A stretch of DNA of 16,524 nt from an uncultured Blautia sp. (GCA_945872375.1 CAMBYR010000015.1:1-16524); one strand, 5' to 3'; positions 7,682 to 14,764 are shown, numbered from the stretch's first letter. Translations and numbers: made by a program. Notes: generated from the letters alone by a model not told the origin.

Positions 7682-7707
7682 GGCGCACATGCCCTCGCAT
7701 ATGCGCC
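7682..7707 (-). promoter_or_regulatory. Hairpin between SBP and permease genes
   Basis: In the leftward transcript GGCGCATATGC and GCATGTGCGCC form an 11-pair stem (one wobble) around GAGG, followed only by ATTTTAT. The weak T-tract suggests partial termination or protection of the upstream mRNA 3' end. That is a common way to make more binding protein than permease. Confidence 0.6.
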
Positions 7708-7736
7708 TGTGTTTTACCCCAAACCTTTATGCCCGA

Positions 7737-8996
7737 TTATTCTACCGGTGCGGTCACACCTTCTACCAGAGTATCCAGAGTTTCCTGAATGGCTGCTTCA
7801 TCGTCTGCTGAAACGCTTCCCTGTGCGATCAGTTCGCCAAGAGTCTGTGCCGGATCCCAGTATTTTCCGCCTACCATCTGAACGCTGCTGTATGCAGACT
7901 GTTCTGCCAGTGCTGCGATAGCGATATTTGCTTTTACTTCTTCAGAATCAATGATGTTTTTGTTGGTCGGACCACTCTCACGCTGATTGAAGAACTCCTG
8001 CTGGGATTCTTCACTGGTGATGAAATCAGCCAGAACGGTTGCCCATCCGGCATTTTCAGAGAAACCATTGACTCCGACAAATTTGTATCCTGCTACAGAA
8101 CCCTGCTGTACCTGTTCATCACCGATGGTATAGGTCGGAAGCTTGGTTGCTGCATATCCGTCCCCATAAACGCCCTGTGCAGTGATGGCATCCCATGTAC
8201 CGGAAACACATGCGCAAAGCTCACCTGTTGCAAGCTGGTTGGAAATGTCACCGTCGGCAATTGCCATGAATGCCGGATTTGCTGCGATATTCAGCATACT
8301 CTGTACTACCTGAACTCCGGTGTATCCGTCAGGGCTTGTGCCGTTCCAGTCGATTGCTGTGGTTCCGTCCTCATTTAATCCGGTAGTAAAGCCTGCTCCG
8401 TAGAAGAAGCTTGCGTTATACCATCCGGAAGCAAAGGTCATACCAACCTTTTTGCCTGCTTTTTCTGCTGCTGCAAGAAGGCTGTCCCAGGATGCAACGT
8501 CTTCTTCTGTAAGAACAGAAGAATCGTAGTACAGGAAGTATCCGTTATCTCCTGCTCTTGGGAATGCATACAGACTTCCATCAACGGAAGCAGCTTCCAC
8601 AGATGCTTCTACGTTATCATTCTTTACATCATCCAGACTTCTTCCTGCCACGGAAAGAGCTTCTCCAACCTCTTCCAGATTCATCAGAGCACCTGCATTT
8701 ACAAGGTCTGTAAGCTGATCGCTTGCAAATGAATATACATCTGCTGCAGCTTCAACATCTGTAAGAATGGTATCTTTTGCTGTGGATTCAGATTCTACGC
8801 CAATCTGAATATCAAATTTCTGATCCGGGAAAGCTTCCTGGAATTTATCAGTCAGTTCTTTCAGAAGAGTCTGATCTTCTTCAGCTCCCCATACGGTCAG
8901 GGAAATGGTTTCCTCTTCTGCCTGAACGCCAGCAGCCGGGGCGATTACCATTGCAGTAGTGATGGCAGCCGCAATTACTTTTTTTGTTACTTTCAT
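7737..8996 (-). CDS. Extracellular sugar-binding protein of CUT1 ABC importer
   Basis: 419 residues, MalE-type solute-binding protein. The signal peptide is MKVTKKVIAAAITTAMVIAP followed by AAGVQA|EEE. The mature part starts ISLTVWGAEEDQTLLKELTDKFQ, typical of family 1 sugar-binding proteins, with later family features such as YDSSVLTEEDV and SGTWDAI. It has no lipobox cysteine at the cleavage site, whereas Gram-positive binding proteins are normally lipoproteins; the only cysteines are the ELCAC pair in the middle of the chain. The start follows GGGAGG (9005-9010) by 8 bases. First gene of the operon, directly behind the promoter and operator. Confidence 0.93.
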   Translation of the reverse strand: MKVTKKVIAAAITTAMVIAPAAGVQAEEETISLTVWGAEEDQTLLKELTDKFQEAFPDQKFDIQIGVESESTAKDTILTDVEAAADVYSFASDQLTDLVNAGALMNLEEVGEALSVAGRSLDDVKNDNVEASVEAASVDGSLYAFPRAGDNGYFLYYDSSVLTEEDVASWDSLLAAAEKAGKKVGMTFASGWYNASFFYGAGFTTGLNEDGTTAIDWNGTSPDGYTGVQVVQSMLNIAANPAFMAIADGDISNQLATGELCACVSGTWDAITAQGVYGDGYAATKLPTYTIGDEQVQQGSVAGYKFVGVNGFSENAGWATVLADFITSEESQQEFFNQRESGPTNKNIIDSEEVKANIAIAALAEQSAYSSVQMVGGKYWDPAQTLGELIAQGSVSADDEAAIQETLDTLVEGVTAPVE

Positions 8997-9019
8997 TTTC
9001 TTTACCTCCCGTAAATTTC

Positions 9020-9036
9020 TTGCGCACTTTGCGCAA
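9020..9036. promoter_or_regulatory. Operator-like palindrome in the SBP leader
   Basis: TTGCGCA-ctt-TGCGCAA, a perfect inverted repeat between the predicted transcription start (about 9048) and the SD. Its core TTGCGCAA resembles LacI-family operators. A repressor bound here would block elongation or initiation. As RNA it could also fold into a short stem. Confidence 0.6.
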
Positions 9037-9054
9037 CCGCTTGTTCACATTTTT

Positions 9055-9083
9055 AGTATATATCGAATAGGTACCATTGTCAA
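9055..9083 (-). promoter_or_regulatory. Promoter of the galactoside operon
   Basis: Reading leftwards: perfect TTGACA (9078-9083), 17-base spacer, TATACT (9055-9060). Predicted start near 9048, leader about 50 bases. No other promoter of this quality is seen between the operon genes. Confidence 0.8.
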
Positions 9084-9141
9084 TCTCACATTATAGATAA
9101 TTATTTCGTTTTAATTTTAGTCATAATGCACAATCTAATCC

Positions 9142-9174
9142 TTGCATTTGCGCAACTATACAACTTTGTTGCGC
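9142..9174. promoter_or_regulatory. Upstream operator half-sites
   Basis: GCGCAAC (9150-9156) and GTTGCGC (9168-9174) form an inverted repeat with an 11-base centre. The 10-mer TTTGCGCAAC at 9147-9156 is identical to 9028-9037 in the downstream palindrome. The centres of the two sites are about 134 bp apart across the promoter, a layout compatible with looping repression. Confidence 0.5.
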
Positions 9175-9211
9175 TTTAAATTCATACAATCATGGGGAGA
9201 TCCGGCCTTCC

Positions 9212-9267
9212 AAAAAAAGAAGGATCCTCACTCCATAGCTGGCGAATCAGTTATAGAGTGAGGATCC
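9212..9267 (-). terminator. Long terminator hairpin ending the surface-protein operon
   Basis: A 12-pair perfect stem (9222-9233 with 9256-9267) continues after one C-A mismatch through ATAGCTGG/TCAGTTAT around a CGAA loop, about 20 pairs in all. Leftwards it is followed by TTCTTTTTTT (9212-9221). On the plus side the flank CTATTTTATTTTTT is also T-rich, so it may stop transcripts in both directions. Confidence 0.85.
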
Positions 9268-9277
9268 CATCCCTATT

Positions 9278-10219
9278 TTATTTTTTACAGTTCCTTTTAT
9301 GATAACCCATTACTGCCATCATTCCCACAACGGATAAGAACATCAGCACTATCCAGGACATCACATTTGTATGATCGCCCGTGGGCGGACCGGACGTATA
9401 GGACGTACCGGACGTGCTGGTCGAACCGGCAGAGTAGGCAGGATAAACAGAATTTGCAGCGCTCGTTGGGGTAACAGAGCTTTCCGTGCTTTCCTGATTT
9501 TCGTTATTCGAATTTTGATCATCCTGCACGGCTGTTACATTTTCAATACTCATCGTACCGCCATCTCCCAGATTCAGCATCAGGTTAATCCCGATCTCAT
9601 CACGATCTGCAGCCACAGTATAGGTATCATTTGAGACAGACAGATTCACATTATCGCTCTCTGTCAGCACAAACTCCACATAGCCGACTGTTTTTCCATT
9701 TTCAACAGCCGTCAGAGAATGACTGCCGCACTCCACGTCATCAAAAGAAAATTTTCCGTCCTTATCGGTCACATCCGTCTTTAATGTACTGCGAAGCTCC
9801 AGGGTGATATTCTGAACCGGCTTTCCGTTTCTGCTGACCGTGCCCTGTACAATGTAGGTTTTATTCTGGGCTGTGCCTGCGTCTTTTGTTATGACGGTAA
9901 GAGTCTTATCCTCATAGACCGGTTCCAGGATGTAGTACCCTTCTTTAACCCGGCTGGTGATATCCTCGCCGTTTAACAGAATCCGTGTGATATCCTTACC
10001 GCTTTCTGAACGAATCAAAAACGTTGGGCAGGAAAGCCGCTCCACCGTAAAAAGAGTTCCGGGCACGCCGTCTAACAGTACTTCTGCACCATCCGCATTC
10101 ACCACGATCGTGTGGCTGCCCGGTACTGCAGTAGAAATGGTTGCATCTCCCGCAAAGGCTGTTATGCCCATGGAAAATAATAACAACAGGGACAGAAGCA
10201 GGGTCGTTATTCTTTTCAA
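9278..10219 (-). CDS. Cell-wall-anchored surface protein with PPTGD sorting signal
   Basis: 313 residues. Signal peptide 1-23 (FSMGITAFA|GD). A beta-rich region at 25-112 is followed by a carboxypeptidase-regulatory-like beta sandwich at about 121-187 (YIVQGTVSRNGKPVQ, TDVTDKDGKFSFDDV, a typical pattern). A low-complexity Ser/Thr/Gly/Asn linker (230-277) leads to the sorting signal GPPTGD (277-282), a membrane segment (285-305) and a basic tail (KRNCKK). PPTGD replaces LPxTG, as seen in many clostridial sortase substrates. The start codon is TTG at 10219 with GGAGGTGA 6 bases upstream; the ATG overlapping that SD is in another frame. Last gene of the operon, 40 bases after the small secreted protein gene, so it may tie the secreted products to the wall. 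Confidence 0.85.
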   Translation of the reverse strand: MKRITTLLLSLLLLFSMGITAFAGDATISTAVPGSHTIVVNADGAEVLLDGVPGTLFTVERLSCPTFLIRSESGKDITRILLNGEDITSRVKEGYYILEPVYEDKTLTVITKDAGTAQNKTYIVQGTVSRNGKPVQNITLELRSTLKTDVTDKDGKFSFDDVECGSHSLTAVENGKTVGYVEFVLTESDNVNLSVSNDTYTVAADRDEIGINLMLNLGDGGTMSIENVTAVQDDQNSNNENQESTESSVTPTSAANSVYPAYSAGSTSTSGTSYTSGPPTGDHTNVMSWIVLMFLSVVGMMAVMGYHKRNCKK

Positions 10220-10259
10220 TCACGTTCACCTCCATTTTTCACTCTGTCTCCTTTTGCTG

Positions 10260-10745
10260 TTATGAAGCAGATGTATTGACATAAGAAACCGTGAAGGTTA
10301 CGGTGTCGCTGTAGCTGCCCGCAAATGCGGCATTCCATGCGGCCTGCGTGATATCAATGGTCAAAGGGGTTTCCTGTCCCGCAGCGGTATACTGCTGAGC
10401 AGTAAAAGCCTTCCCGTTTTTGTCATTTATCGTATAGGCGATCGTCTTATTGTTATCTGCCTGATTTTTCAGCTTGCCGCTGGCATTCAGCTCAACTTTG
10501 ACGGCATAGCCCGGATTGATTTGTGCGGCATCCAGCTTCACGGAGCCGAAGGAGGTAGAAAGCCTGTTGAATGTCACAGTCGTATTGGCAGGAATCGTAA
10601 CTGTATAGGTAGGTGAAATACTGGTCTTCACCTCCACATCAGAGGTCTTTGGATCACTGTCCTGATTGATTCCCGCTGCAAATGCAGTGGCGGAAAGGGT
10701 GAGCGTCAGTACAAAAGCTGACACTATTGCTGTCAATTTTTTCAT
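10260..10745 (-). CDS. Small secreted beta-rich protein, pilin-like paralogue 1
   Basis: 161 residues, function not recognised. Signal peptide 1-23 (ATAFA|AG). The mature domain has YTVTIP at 47-52 and ends with the strand YSDTVTFTVSY (145-155) and a short NTSAS tail. There is no cysteine, membrane anchor or sorting motif after the signal peptide. It shares the two edge strands with the proteins at 10763-11272 and 11309-11812 and with the C-terminal module of the gene at 11972-14035, but the middle is the most divergent. A terminal exposed strand with the motif TVTFTVS resembles, in general layout only, subunits that polymerise by strand donation. The start follows AGGAGG by 8 bases. It lies 17 bases after paralogue 2. 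Confidence 0.85.
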   Translation of the reverse strand: MKKLTAIVSAFVLTLTLSATAFAAGINQDSDPKTSDVEVKTSISPTYTVTIPANTTVTFNRLSTSFGSVKLDAAQINPGYAVKVELNASGKLKNQADNNKTIAYTINDKNGKAFTAQQYTAAGQETPLTIDITQAAWNAAFAGSYSDTVTFTVSYVNTSAS

Positions 10746-10762
10746 CGTTCATTCCTCCTGGA

Positions 10763-11272
10763 TCATTCAACCGAGATCGTAAAGGTCACGGTGTCTGTAT
10801 ATTCTCCTGCGTAAGTGGGGTTATCCGCCGCAAAGTGCAGGGTGCTGGTCTGGTCAGTGGTACTGGTACCAAAAGTGGCAACGGTACCACCTGTTATGAT
10901 GGCTGTATCGGAATCCCCGACTTTAACCGTGTAGGGCAGTTCATAAGAAGTGCCATTCTCTCCGGTAGTCAGCTTGAAATCACCGGCAAGGGTAACCTTG
11001 ACCATTTTATTCTCCAGCAGCCGGACATTCTCAGCCTTAATCACTGCATCCTGCCTGTAATTGCCGTCGGAAGCATCCTTTGCCAGTGTCACTTTTGCCG
11101 GAATGGTCACCGTGTAGGTGGGGTCAACATTGAAATTGACTGTGGTTTCCTTGCCTGTTGTATCACTGGGGCCAAATGTATTGGCGGGATCAGACTCTGC
11201 AGCCGCAAAGGCTGTAAGAGACAGAGAAAGCGCCGCAGTCATCGAAAGAACAAACGTAATTATTTTTTTCAT
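10763..11272 (-). CDS. Small secreted beta-rich protein, pilin-like paralogue 2
   Basis: 169 residues. Signal peptide 1-23 (LSLTAFA|AA), a Ser/Thr-rich spacer, YTVTIP at 53-58 and a final strand YTDTVTFTISVE that ends the chain at residue 169. The middle contains a VKVTLAGDFKLTTGENG segment that matches the VKLTG..KVKTDEG segment of paralogue 3. No cysteine, anchor or sorting signal. SD AGGAGA 10 bases before the ATG. It is flanked on both sides by paralogues, so the set arose by tandem duplication. Function unknown; secretion is well supported. Confidence 0.85.
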   Translation of the reverse strand: MKKIITFVLSMTAALSLSLTAFAAAESDPANTFGPSDTTGKETTVNFNVDPTYTVTIPAKVTLAKDASDGNYRQDAVIKAENVRLLENKMVKVTLAGDFKLTTGENGTSYELPYTVKVGDSDTAIITGGTVATFGTSTTDQTSTLHFAADNPTYAGEYTDTVTFTISVE

Positions 11273-11308
11273 GGGTTATCTTCTCCTAACAAAAAATTGT
11301 TTCTATCT

Positions 11309-11812
11309 TCATTTAGGCATGGGAACTGTATCAACAGAAACCGTAAAAGTCACCGTACCTTTGTAGGTACCTGCGTAGGTGACAGAGGCCGGCGCAGAAA
11401 ACGACAGCGTCGCATTTCCATTGTCCGCATCATAGGGATTGACAGCGAGAACCGTATCACCGATATTAACGTTTTCCTCGCCATTTTTCACGGTATAAAC
11501 CAGTTCTGCCCCCTCATCCGTTTTGACCTTAAACGAGTTGTTCATTTCACTGGTGCCGGTGAGCTTCACGGCTACATAGCTGCCCTTGTTGACCTTAACA
11601 TCCTCTGCCGATACCGTTACAGAATTTCCAAGCGTCACAGTAGCCGGAATCGTAACGGTGTAAGCCGGCTGAACCGTATAGGTGACACTGGTACTGCCGG
11701 TTTTATTTTCAGAGCCCGGGGTTATGCTGGTATCATTTGCTGCCGCAAAAGCCGTTACATACAGGGAAAGTGCGATAGCCAACGCCGGAATAAAAGTAAA
11801 TAATTTCTTCAT
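11309..11812 (-). CDS. Small secreted beta-rich protein, pilin-like paralogue 3
   Basis: 167 residues. Signal peptide 1-23 (LYVTAFA|AA), YTVTIPATVTLGNSVTVSAE from 51, and a final strand YKGTVTFTVSVD followed by TVPMPK. It is the closest relative of the C-terminal module of the large protein at 11972-14035: LGNSVTVSAEDVKV against LGGTATVSASGVNV, and DEGAELVYTV against AEGAELSYTI. No anchor or sorting motif. The SD AAGGAGGAG lies about 7 bases upstream. Between it and the large gene sits a mini-ORF that looks like a deleted copy of the same family. Confidence 0.85.
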   Translation of the reverse strand: MKKLFTFIPALAIALSLYVTAFAAANDTSITPGSENKTGSTSVTYTVQPAYTVTIPATVTLGNSVTVSAEDVKVNKGSYVAVKLTGTSEMNNSFKVKTDEGAELVYTVKNGEENVNIGDTVLAVNPYDADNGNATLSFSAPASVTYAGTYKGTVTFTVSVDTVPMPK

Positions 11813-11864
11813 GAGATTGCTCCTCCTTCATAATACATGTTTTATCTTGAGCCTTGCGGCATAA

Positions 11865-11975
11865 TCAGGGATCCAATGCCGTTTCCACAGAAACGGTAAA
11901 TTCACAGTACCGAAATACCGGCCTGCCTTTTTCCACGATCACGTTCTCAGCAGAGATGGTCGCCGATTTCCTCAT
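11865..11975 (-). pseudogene. Mini-ORF: internally deleted remnant of a pilin-like paralogue
   Basis: 36 codons, ATG at 11975, overlapping the stop of the large gene as ATGA, with a perfect GGAGGTGA SD 4 bases upstream. The product begins with SATISAENVIVEKG, matching SVTVSAEDVKVNKG of paralogue 3 (residues 65-77). It then jumps to a run containing FTVSVET, matching the terminal FTVSVDT. About 75 codons in between, and the signal peptide, are missing. It is therefore best read as the fused ends of a former paralogue. The intact SD and coupling mean it may still be translated as a small cytoplasmic peptide. A role as a peptide is possible but unsupported. Confidence 0.6.
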
Positions 11976-14035
11976 GTGTCACCTCCATCCTCAATGGAAA
12001 CCGTAAAGGTAACGGTTCCTTTATAATCGCCGGAATACCGGACAGCTGTGGTCGGGGCGCTAAAGGTCAGTGTCGTGCTGCCGCTGCTGTCTGCCGTGCC
12101 GCCTGCAACGGTCAGCACTGTGCTGCCCACAGTGACAGATGTATTACTTCCGCTTGCCGAGACACTTCCGCCGGATATCTCTATTCCTCCGCTCTCCTGC
12201 TCAGCACGGGTAATTGTGTAGCTCAGCTCCGCGCCCTCGGCAGTGGTCAGCTTGAAATTGTTGCCCGTACCGCTGGTGCCGGAGAGTGTCACCACAAGGC
12301 AGCTGCCGGAGACCACATTCACGCCGCTGGCGCTGACGGTGGCCGTGCCGCCCAGCTCTTCCGTCGCCGGGATGGTGACCGTATAGGTGGGTGCGTTGAC
12401 ATATCCGCTCACACTGACGGTCAGTGCCTTGGCAGGCATGGTGAACGCGTTGTTTTCAACGGTCACACCGGTATCCGAGATCGTCCAGCCGGACACTGCC
12501 TGACCCACGGAGACATTGGTGCCGGTCAGGGTGATGGTTGCCCCCGATTCGGCGTAGATTTTGGCATTGTAGGTAACGGTATCCGGGCTGGTGCAGTCCG
12601 TCAGTGTCAGAGAGTAATATATATTGCCAGAGATTCTCCCGCTGCCGCTGAGAGTACCGTCAACGTAGGTTGCTCCGCTTCCGGTTAAATTACCCCTCAC
12701 AACCAGTCCACCCTGTACATCCAGCGTGCCATTGATGGTACCAGTGACGTTGGAGGGGATGGTAAAGGTAACGCCTTCCTCAATGACCAGTGTGCGTCCT
12801 TCTTCTATGGTAAAAGAAATGGGCATGGTCTGGCTGGCGCTGATGATGGCAGTGCTGCTCCGATTGAACACAATGCCGCTGGTGCCGCCCTGGCCGCCGC
12901 CAATACTGTATTCGGTGCCCGAATAACCTTCATTGACAGAGCCTCCGTTGATGATGATTAAGCCGCCGGAACCCGCTTTTTGTTTAAAACTACCTTCGTA
13001 AGCACCGCCACCGATACCCGCAGCACCGCCGCTCCCTTTGGCTACAACGGTACCACCGTTGATGGTAATAACACCTGCATCACGACCAGCACCGCCGCCG
13101 ATGCCTGCAGCGCTACCGCCGCCGTTGGCAGTGACATTGCCGCCGTTAATGGTGATATTACCGCCATAATAGTTGCCAGCGTCATTTCCAGAGCTGCCGA
13201 TGCCTGCTGAATTATGAGAACCAGAGGCAGTAATAATGCCGCCGTTGATAATCACTGTACCGCAAGCACCGTTTTTTGTGCCGCCAATACCGGCATCGTA
13301 ATCACAGCTCACACTGATTAACCGACCAGTGCCGCCCGCCTGACCGTAGATGGTCAGGCTTTTGCCTTTATCAACCTGAATACCGTATTTATCAGCCGTG
13401 AGAGTACAGCCGTCTTTCAAAATCAGCCTGACATTGCCGTTGACAATTATCCGTTTATTGAAGCTTACATCGCTACTGACCACATACCAGCCGGTTGACC
13501 ATGTTATGGTGTCAGGTTCCACCACCGTGGCGTCGGCACAGGTCCTGGTTTCCCAGTTTTGTCCGTTGCTGTCGCAATCCCGATAAGCGACACTTATCGT
13601 ACCAAGCGGCACCGGCTTCGCCGCGCCTGCCTGTCCGGCCAGCGCGTTCAGTGCGGCAATGGCCGCATCATATTTTGTGAAATCCAGAGCGTCCAGCTCG
13701 TCATCCGTCAGGGCAGACTTGGCCTCGTCGATCTCGTCCAGCTTCGCGCCCACTTCCTCAGCGTTGTCCGCTGTGATGTCACCTGCGTCCGGCAGAGCAT
13801 CGATCAGATCTTGTACCGCATCGACACCGCTTTTCGCCCCCGGCTCGCCTTCCAGAAAAAGCCCGTCTGAAAAAAACTCTTCTACAGAACCCTCTTCCGA
13901 ATAAAGCCCGTCTGAAAAAAGTCCATCCGAAAAAAGCTCTCCCGAATAATCGTCTTCTGCCAGTGCAGAAGCAGGAAGCAGTGTCGCTGTCAAAGCTATG
14001 CTGAGAAACAGGGACAGCCATTTTCTTTTCTTCAT
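11972..14035 (-). CDS. Large secreted beta-helix protein with C-terminal pilin-like module
   Basis: 687 residues. Signal peptide 1-26 (PASALA|ED); FSDG repeats at about 34-60; a helical module at about 70-135 (VQDLIDALPDAGDITADNAEE...), a type found as repeats in clostridial surface proteins; a parallel beta-helix at about 180-470 with INGG and AGIG turns; a small beta domain (about 480-541, ending FTMPAKALTVSV); and a final module at 547-683 starting YTVTIPA and ending YKGTVTFTVSIED, homologous to the three small proteins downstream. No sorting signal or C-terminal membrane segment. The start at 14035 was chosen because GGAGGTG lies 9 bases upstream; the in-frame ATG at 14053 overlaps that SD. 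It looks like an adhesin or tip built onto the same subunit type. By eye it is more G+C-rich than its neighbours. Confidence 0.88.
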   Translation of the reverse strand: MKKRKWLSLFLSIALTATLLPASALAEDDYSGELFSDGLFSDGLYSEEGSVEEFFSDGLFLEGEPGAKSGVDAVQDLIDALPDAGDITADNAEEVGAKLDEIDEAKSALTDDELDALDFTKYDAAIAALNALAGQAGAAKPVPLGTISVAYRDCDSNGQNWETRTCADATVVEPDTITWSTGWYVVSSDVSFNKRIIVNGNVRLILKDGCTLTADKYGIQVDKGKSLTIYGQAGGTGRLISVSCDYDAGIGGTKNGACGTVIINGGIITASGSHNSAGIGSSGNDAGNYYGGNITINGGNVTANGGGSAAGIGGGAGRDAGVITINGGTVVAKGSGGAAGIGGGAYEGSFKQKAGSGGLIIINGGSVNEGYSGTEYSIGGGQGGTSGIVFNRSSTAIISASQTMPISFTIEEGRTLVIEEGVTFTIPSNVTGTINGTLDVQGGLVVRGNLTGSGATYVDGTLSGSGRISGNIYYSLTLTDCTSPDTVTYNAKIYAESGATITLTGTNVSVGQAVSGWTISDTGVTVENNAFTMPAKALTVSVSGYVNAPTYTVTIPATEELGGTATVSASGVNVVSGSCLVVTLSGTSGTGNNFKLTTAEGAELSYTITRAEQESGGIEISGGSVSASGSNTSVTVGSTVLTVAGGTADSSGSTTLTFSAPTTAVRYSGDYKGTVTFTVSIEDGGDT
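13856..13950. repeat. Short repeats encoding SDGLF units
   Basis: AAGCCCGTCTGAAAAAA occurs twice (from about 13859 and 13904), with a degenerate third copy (CCATCCGAAAAAA) directly after the second. It encodes SDGLF/SDGLY units behind the signal peptide. Homopolymeric A runs inside make it prone to slippage. Confidence 0.6.
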
Positions 14036-14055
14036 GCTCAGTTGCACCTCCATTT

Positions 14056-14601
14056 TTACTGTACGATCAATACGGTCTCCACATTGGCACCGTTCATGGC
14101 GCTTCCGTCCTCCAGAGAGGCAGTGGTGATCCGTATGGTCGCGTGATATTCCCCTGCGGACAAAGCCCGCGATAACGTAATATCCGAGATCATCTGGCCC
14201 GGCGGCACCATCTTTGAAGTGTACAGCACTTCATCGGTATCTTTTAAGACCAGTTCAAAAGTAAAGTAACAGGGGTTTCCTTCCGGGTTTAACAGAGAGA
14301 TCGAGACATCCTTTTTGTCTGCCGGAAGGCTGATGGACGGGTAACCGGGAATCTTGATTCCCACAGTTTCCTCCTCGTTTTTCTCCGGAAGCTCACTGCC
14401 GCTCCAGTCACCTGCATCAGGGTCGATGTCCGGGGAAAACTGCGCTGTTTCCGCTGTATCCGGGCCAAACCAGCGGTTCCAGTTCATGCCCAGAACAATG
14501 CCGCCTGTCACCAGCAGAATTACAACGGCCAGCAGTATGATCAGCGTCCCTTTGGAAAGAGTCACTCCCTGACGGTTTTTGTCATTTTTTTTATTGCTCA
14601 T
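14056..14601 (-). CDS. Membrane-anchored extracellular beta-domain protein of the surface operon
   Basis: 181 residues: basic N-terminus, one membrane segment at about 17-39 (TLIILLAVVILLVTGGIVLG), an acidic linker (46-80), then an outward-facing beta domain (80-181). That domain begins IKIPGYPSISLPAD, has NPEGNPCYFTFELVLKD in the middle and ends NVETVLIVQ. Type II topology. Similar single-pass proteins are common in Clostridia but have no assigned function that I can name. First gene of the operon and 20 bases before the large beta-helix gene. It may hold or cap the secreted proteins at the membrane; this is inferred from order and topology. SD AGGAGG 10 bases before the ATG. Confidence 0.85.
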   Translation of the reverse strand: MSNKKNDKNRQGVTLSKGTLIILLAVVILLVTGGIVLGMNWNRWFGPDTAETAQFSPDIDPDAGDWSGSELPEKNEEETVGIKIPGYPSISLPADKKDVSISLLNPEGNPCYFTFELVLKDTDEVLYTSKMVPPGQMISDITLSRALSAGEYHATIRITTASLEDGSAMNGANVETVLIVQ

Positions 14602-14633
14602 TCGGTAAATTCCTCCTTGCCTGCTTTTCCCAG

Positions 14634-14662
14634 AGCATAATATATCTCTTACACTTTAGCAA
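14634..14662 (-). promoter_or_regulatory. Probable promoter of the surface-protein operon
   Basis: Leftwards: TTGCTA (14657-14662), 17-base spacer, TATGCT (14634-14639). Moderate match. The spacer contains the repeated element at 14646-14656. Confidence 0.45.
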
Positions 14663-14764
14663 AAAAGTCATATGAATACCAGTAGCTCTGCGTAAATGGG
14701 CATAAATGTGACAAAAATAACCCAACATGTCCATTGACAGGGCAAAAAAGGTACTGTTACACTT
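14646..14764. repeat. Repeated 11-base element shared by the divergent promoters
   Basis: CTCTTACACTT (14646-14656) and CTGTTACACTT (14754-14764) differ at one base and are 108 bp apart in the same orientation. One lies in the spacer of the surface-operon promoter, the other across the -10 box of the kinase promoter. Candidate binding sites for one regulator. Confidence 0.4.
14734..14763 (+). promoter_or_regulatory. Probable promoter of the sensor kinase gene
   Basis: Perfect TTGACA (14734-14739), 18-base spacer, TACACT (14758-14763). The -10 is weak and overlaps the repeated element, as expected for a regulated promoter. Leader about 30 bases. Confidence 0.5.

Noticed and set aside
10727..11803. 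Plus-strand open frame of 358 codons across the small secreted genes
   Set aside because: It spans antisense to two intact genes with signal peptides and SD sites. Its Arg/Cys-rich product looks like a reverse-strand artefact.
12950..13330. Regularly repeated bases resembling a CRISPR array
   Set aside because: The repeats are degenerate, in frame and encode INGG/AGIG turns of a beta-helix; there are no unique spacers of constant length.
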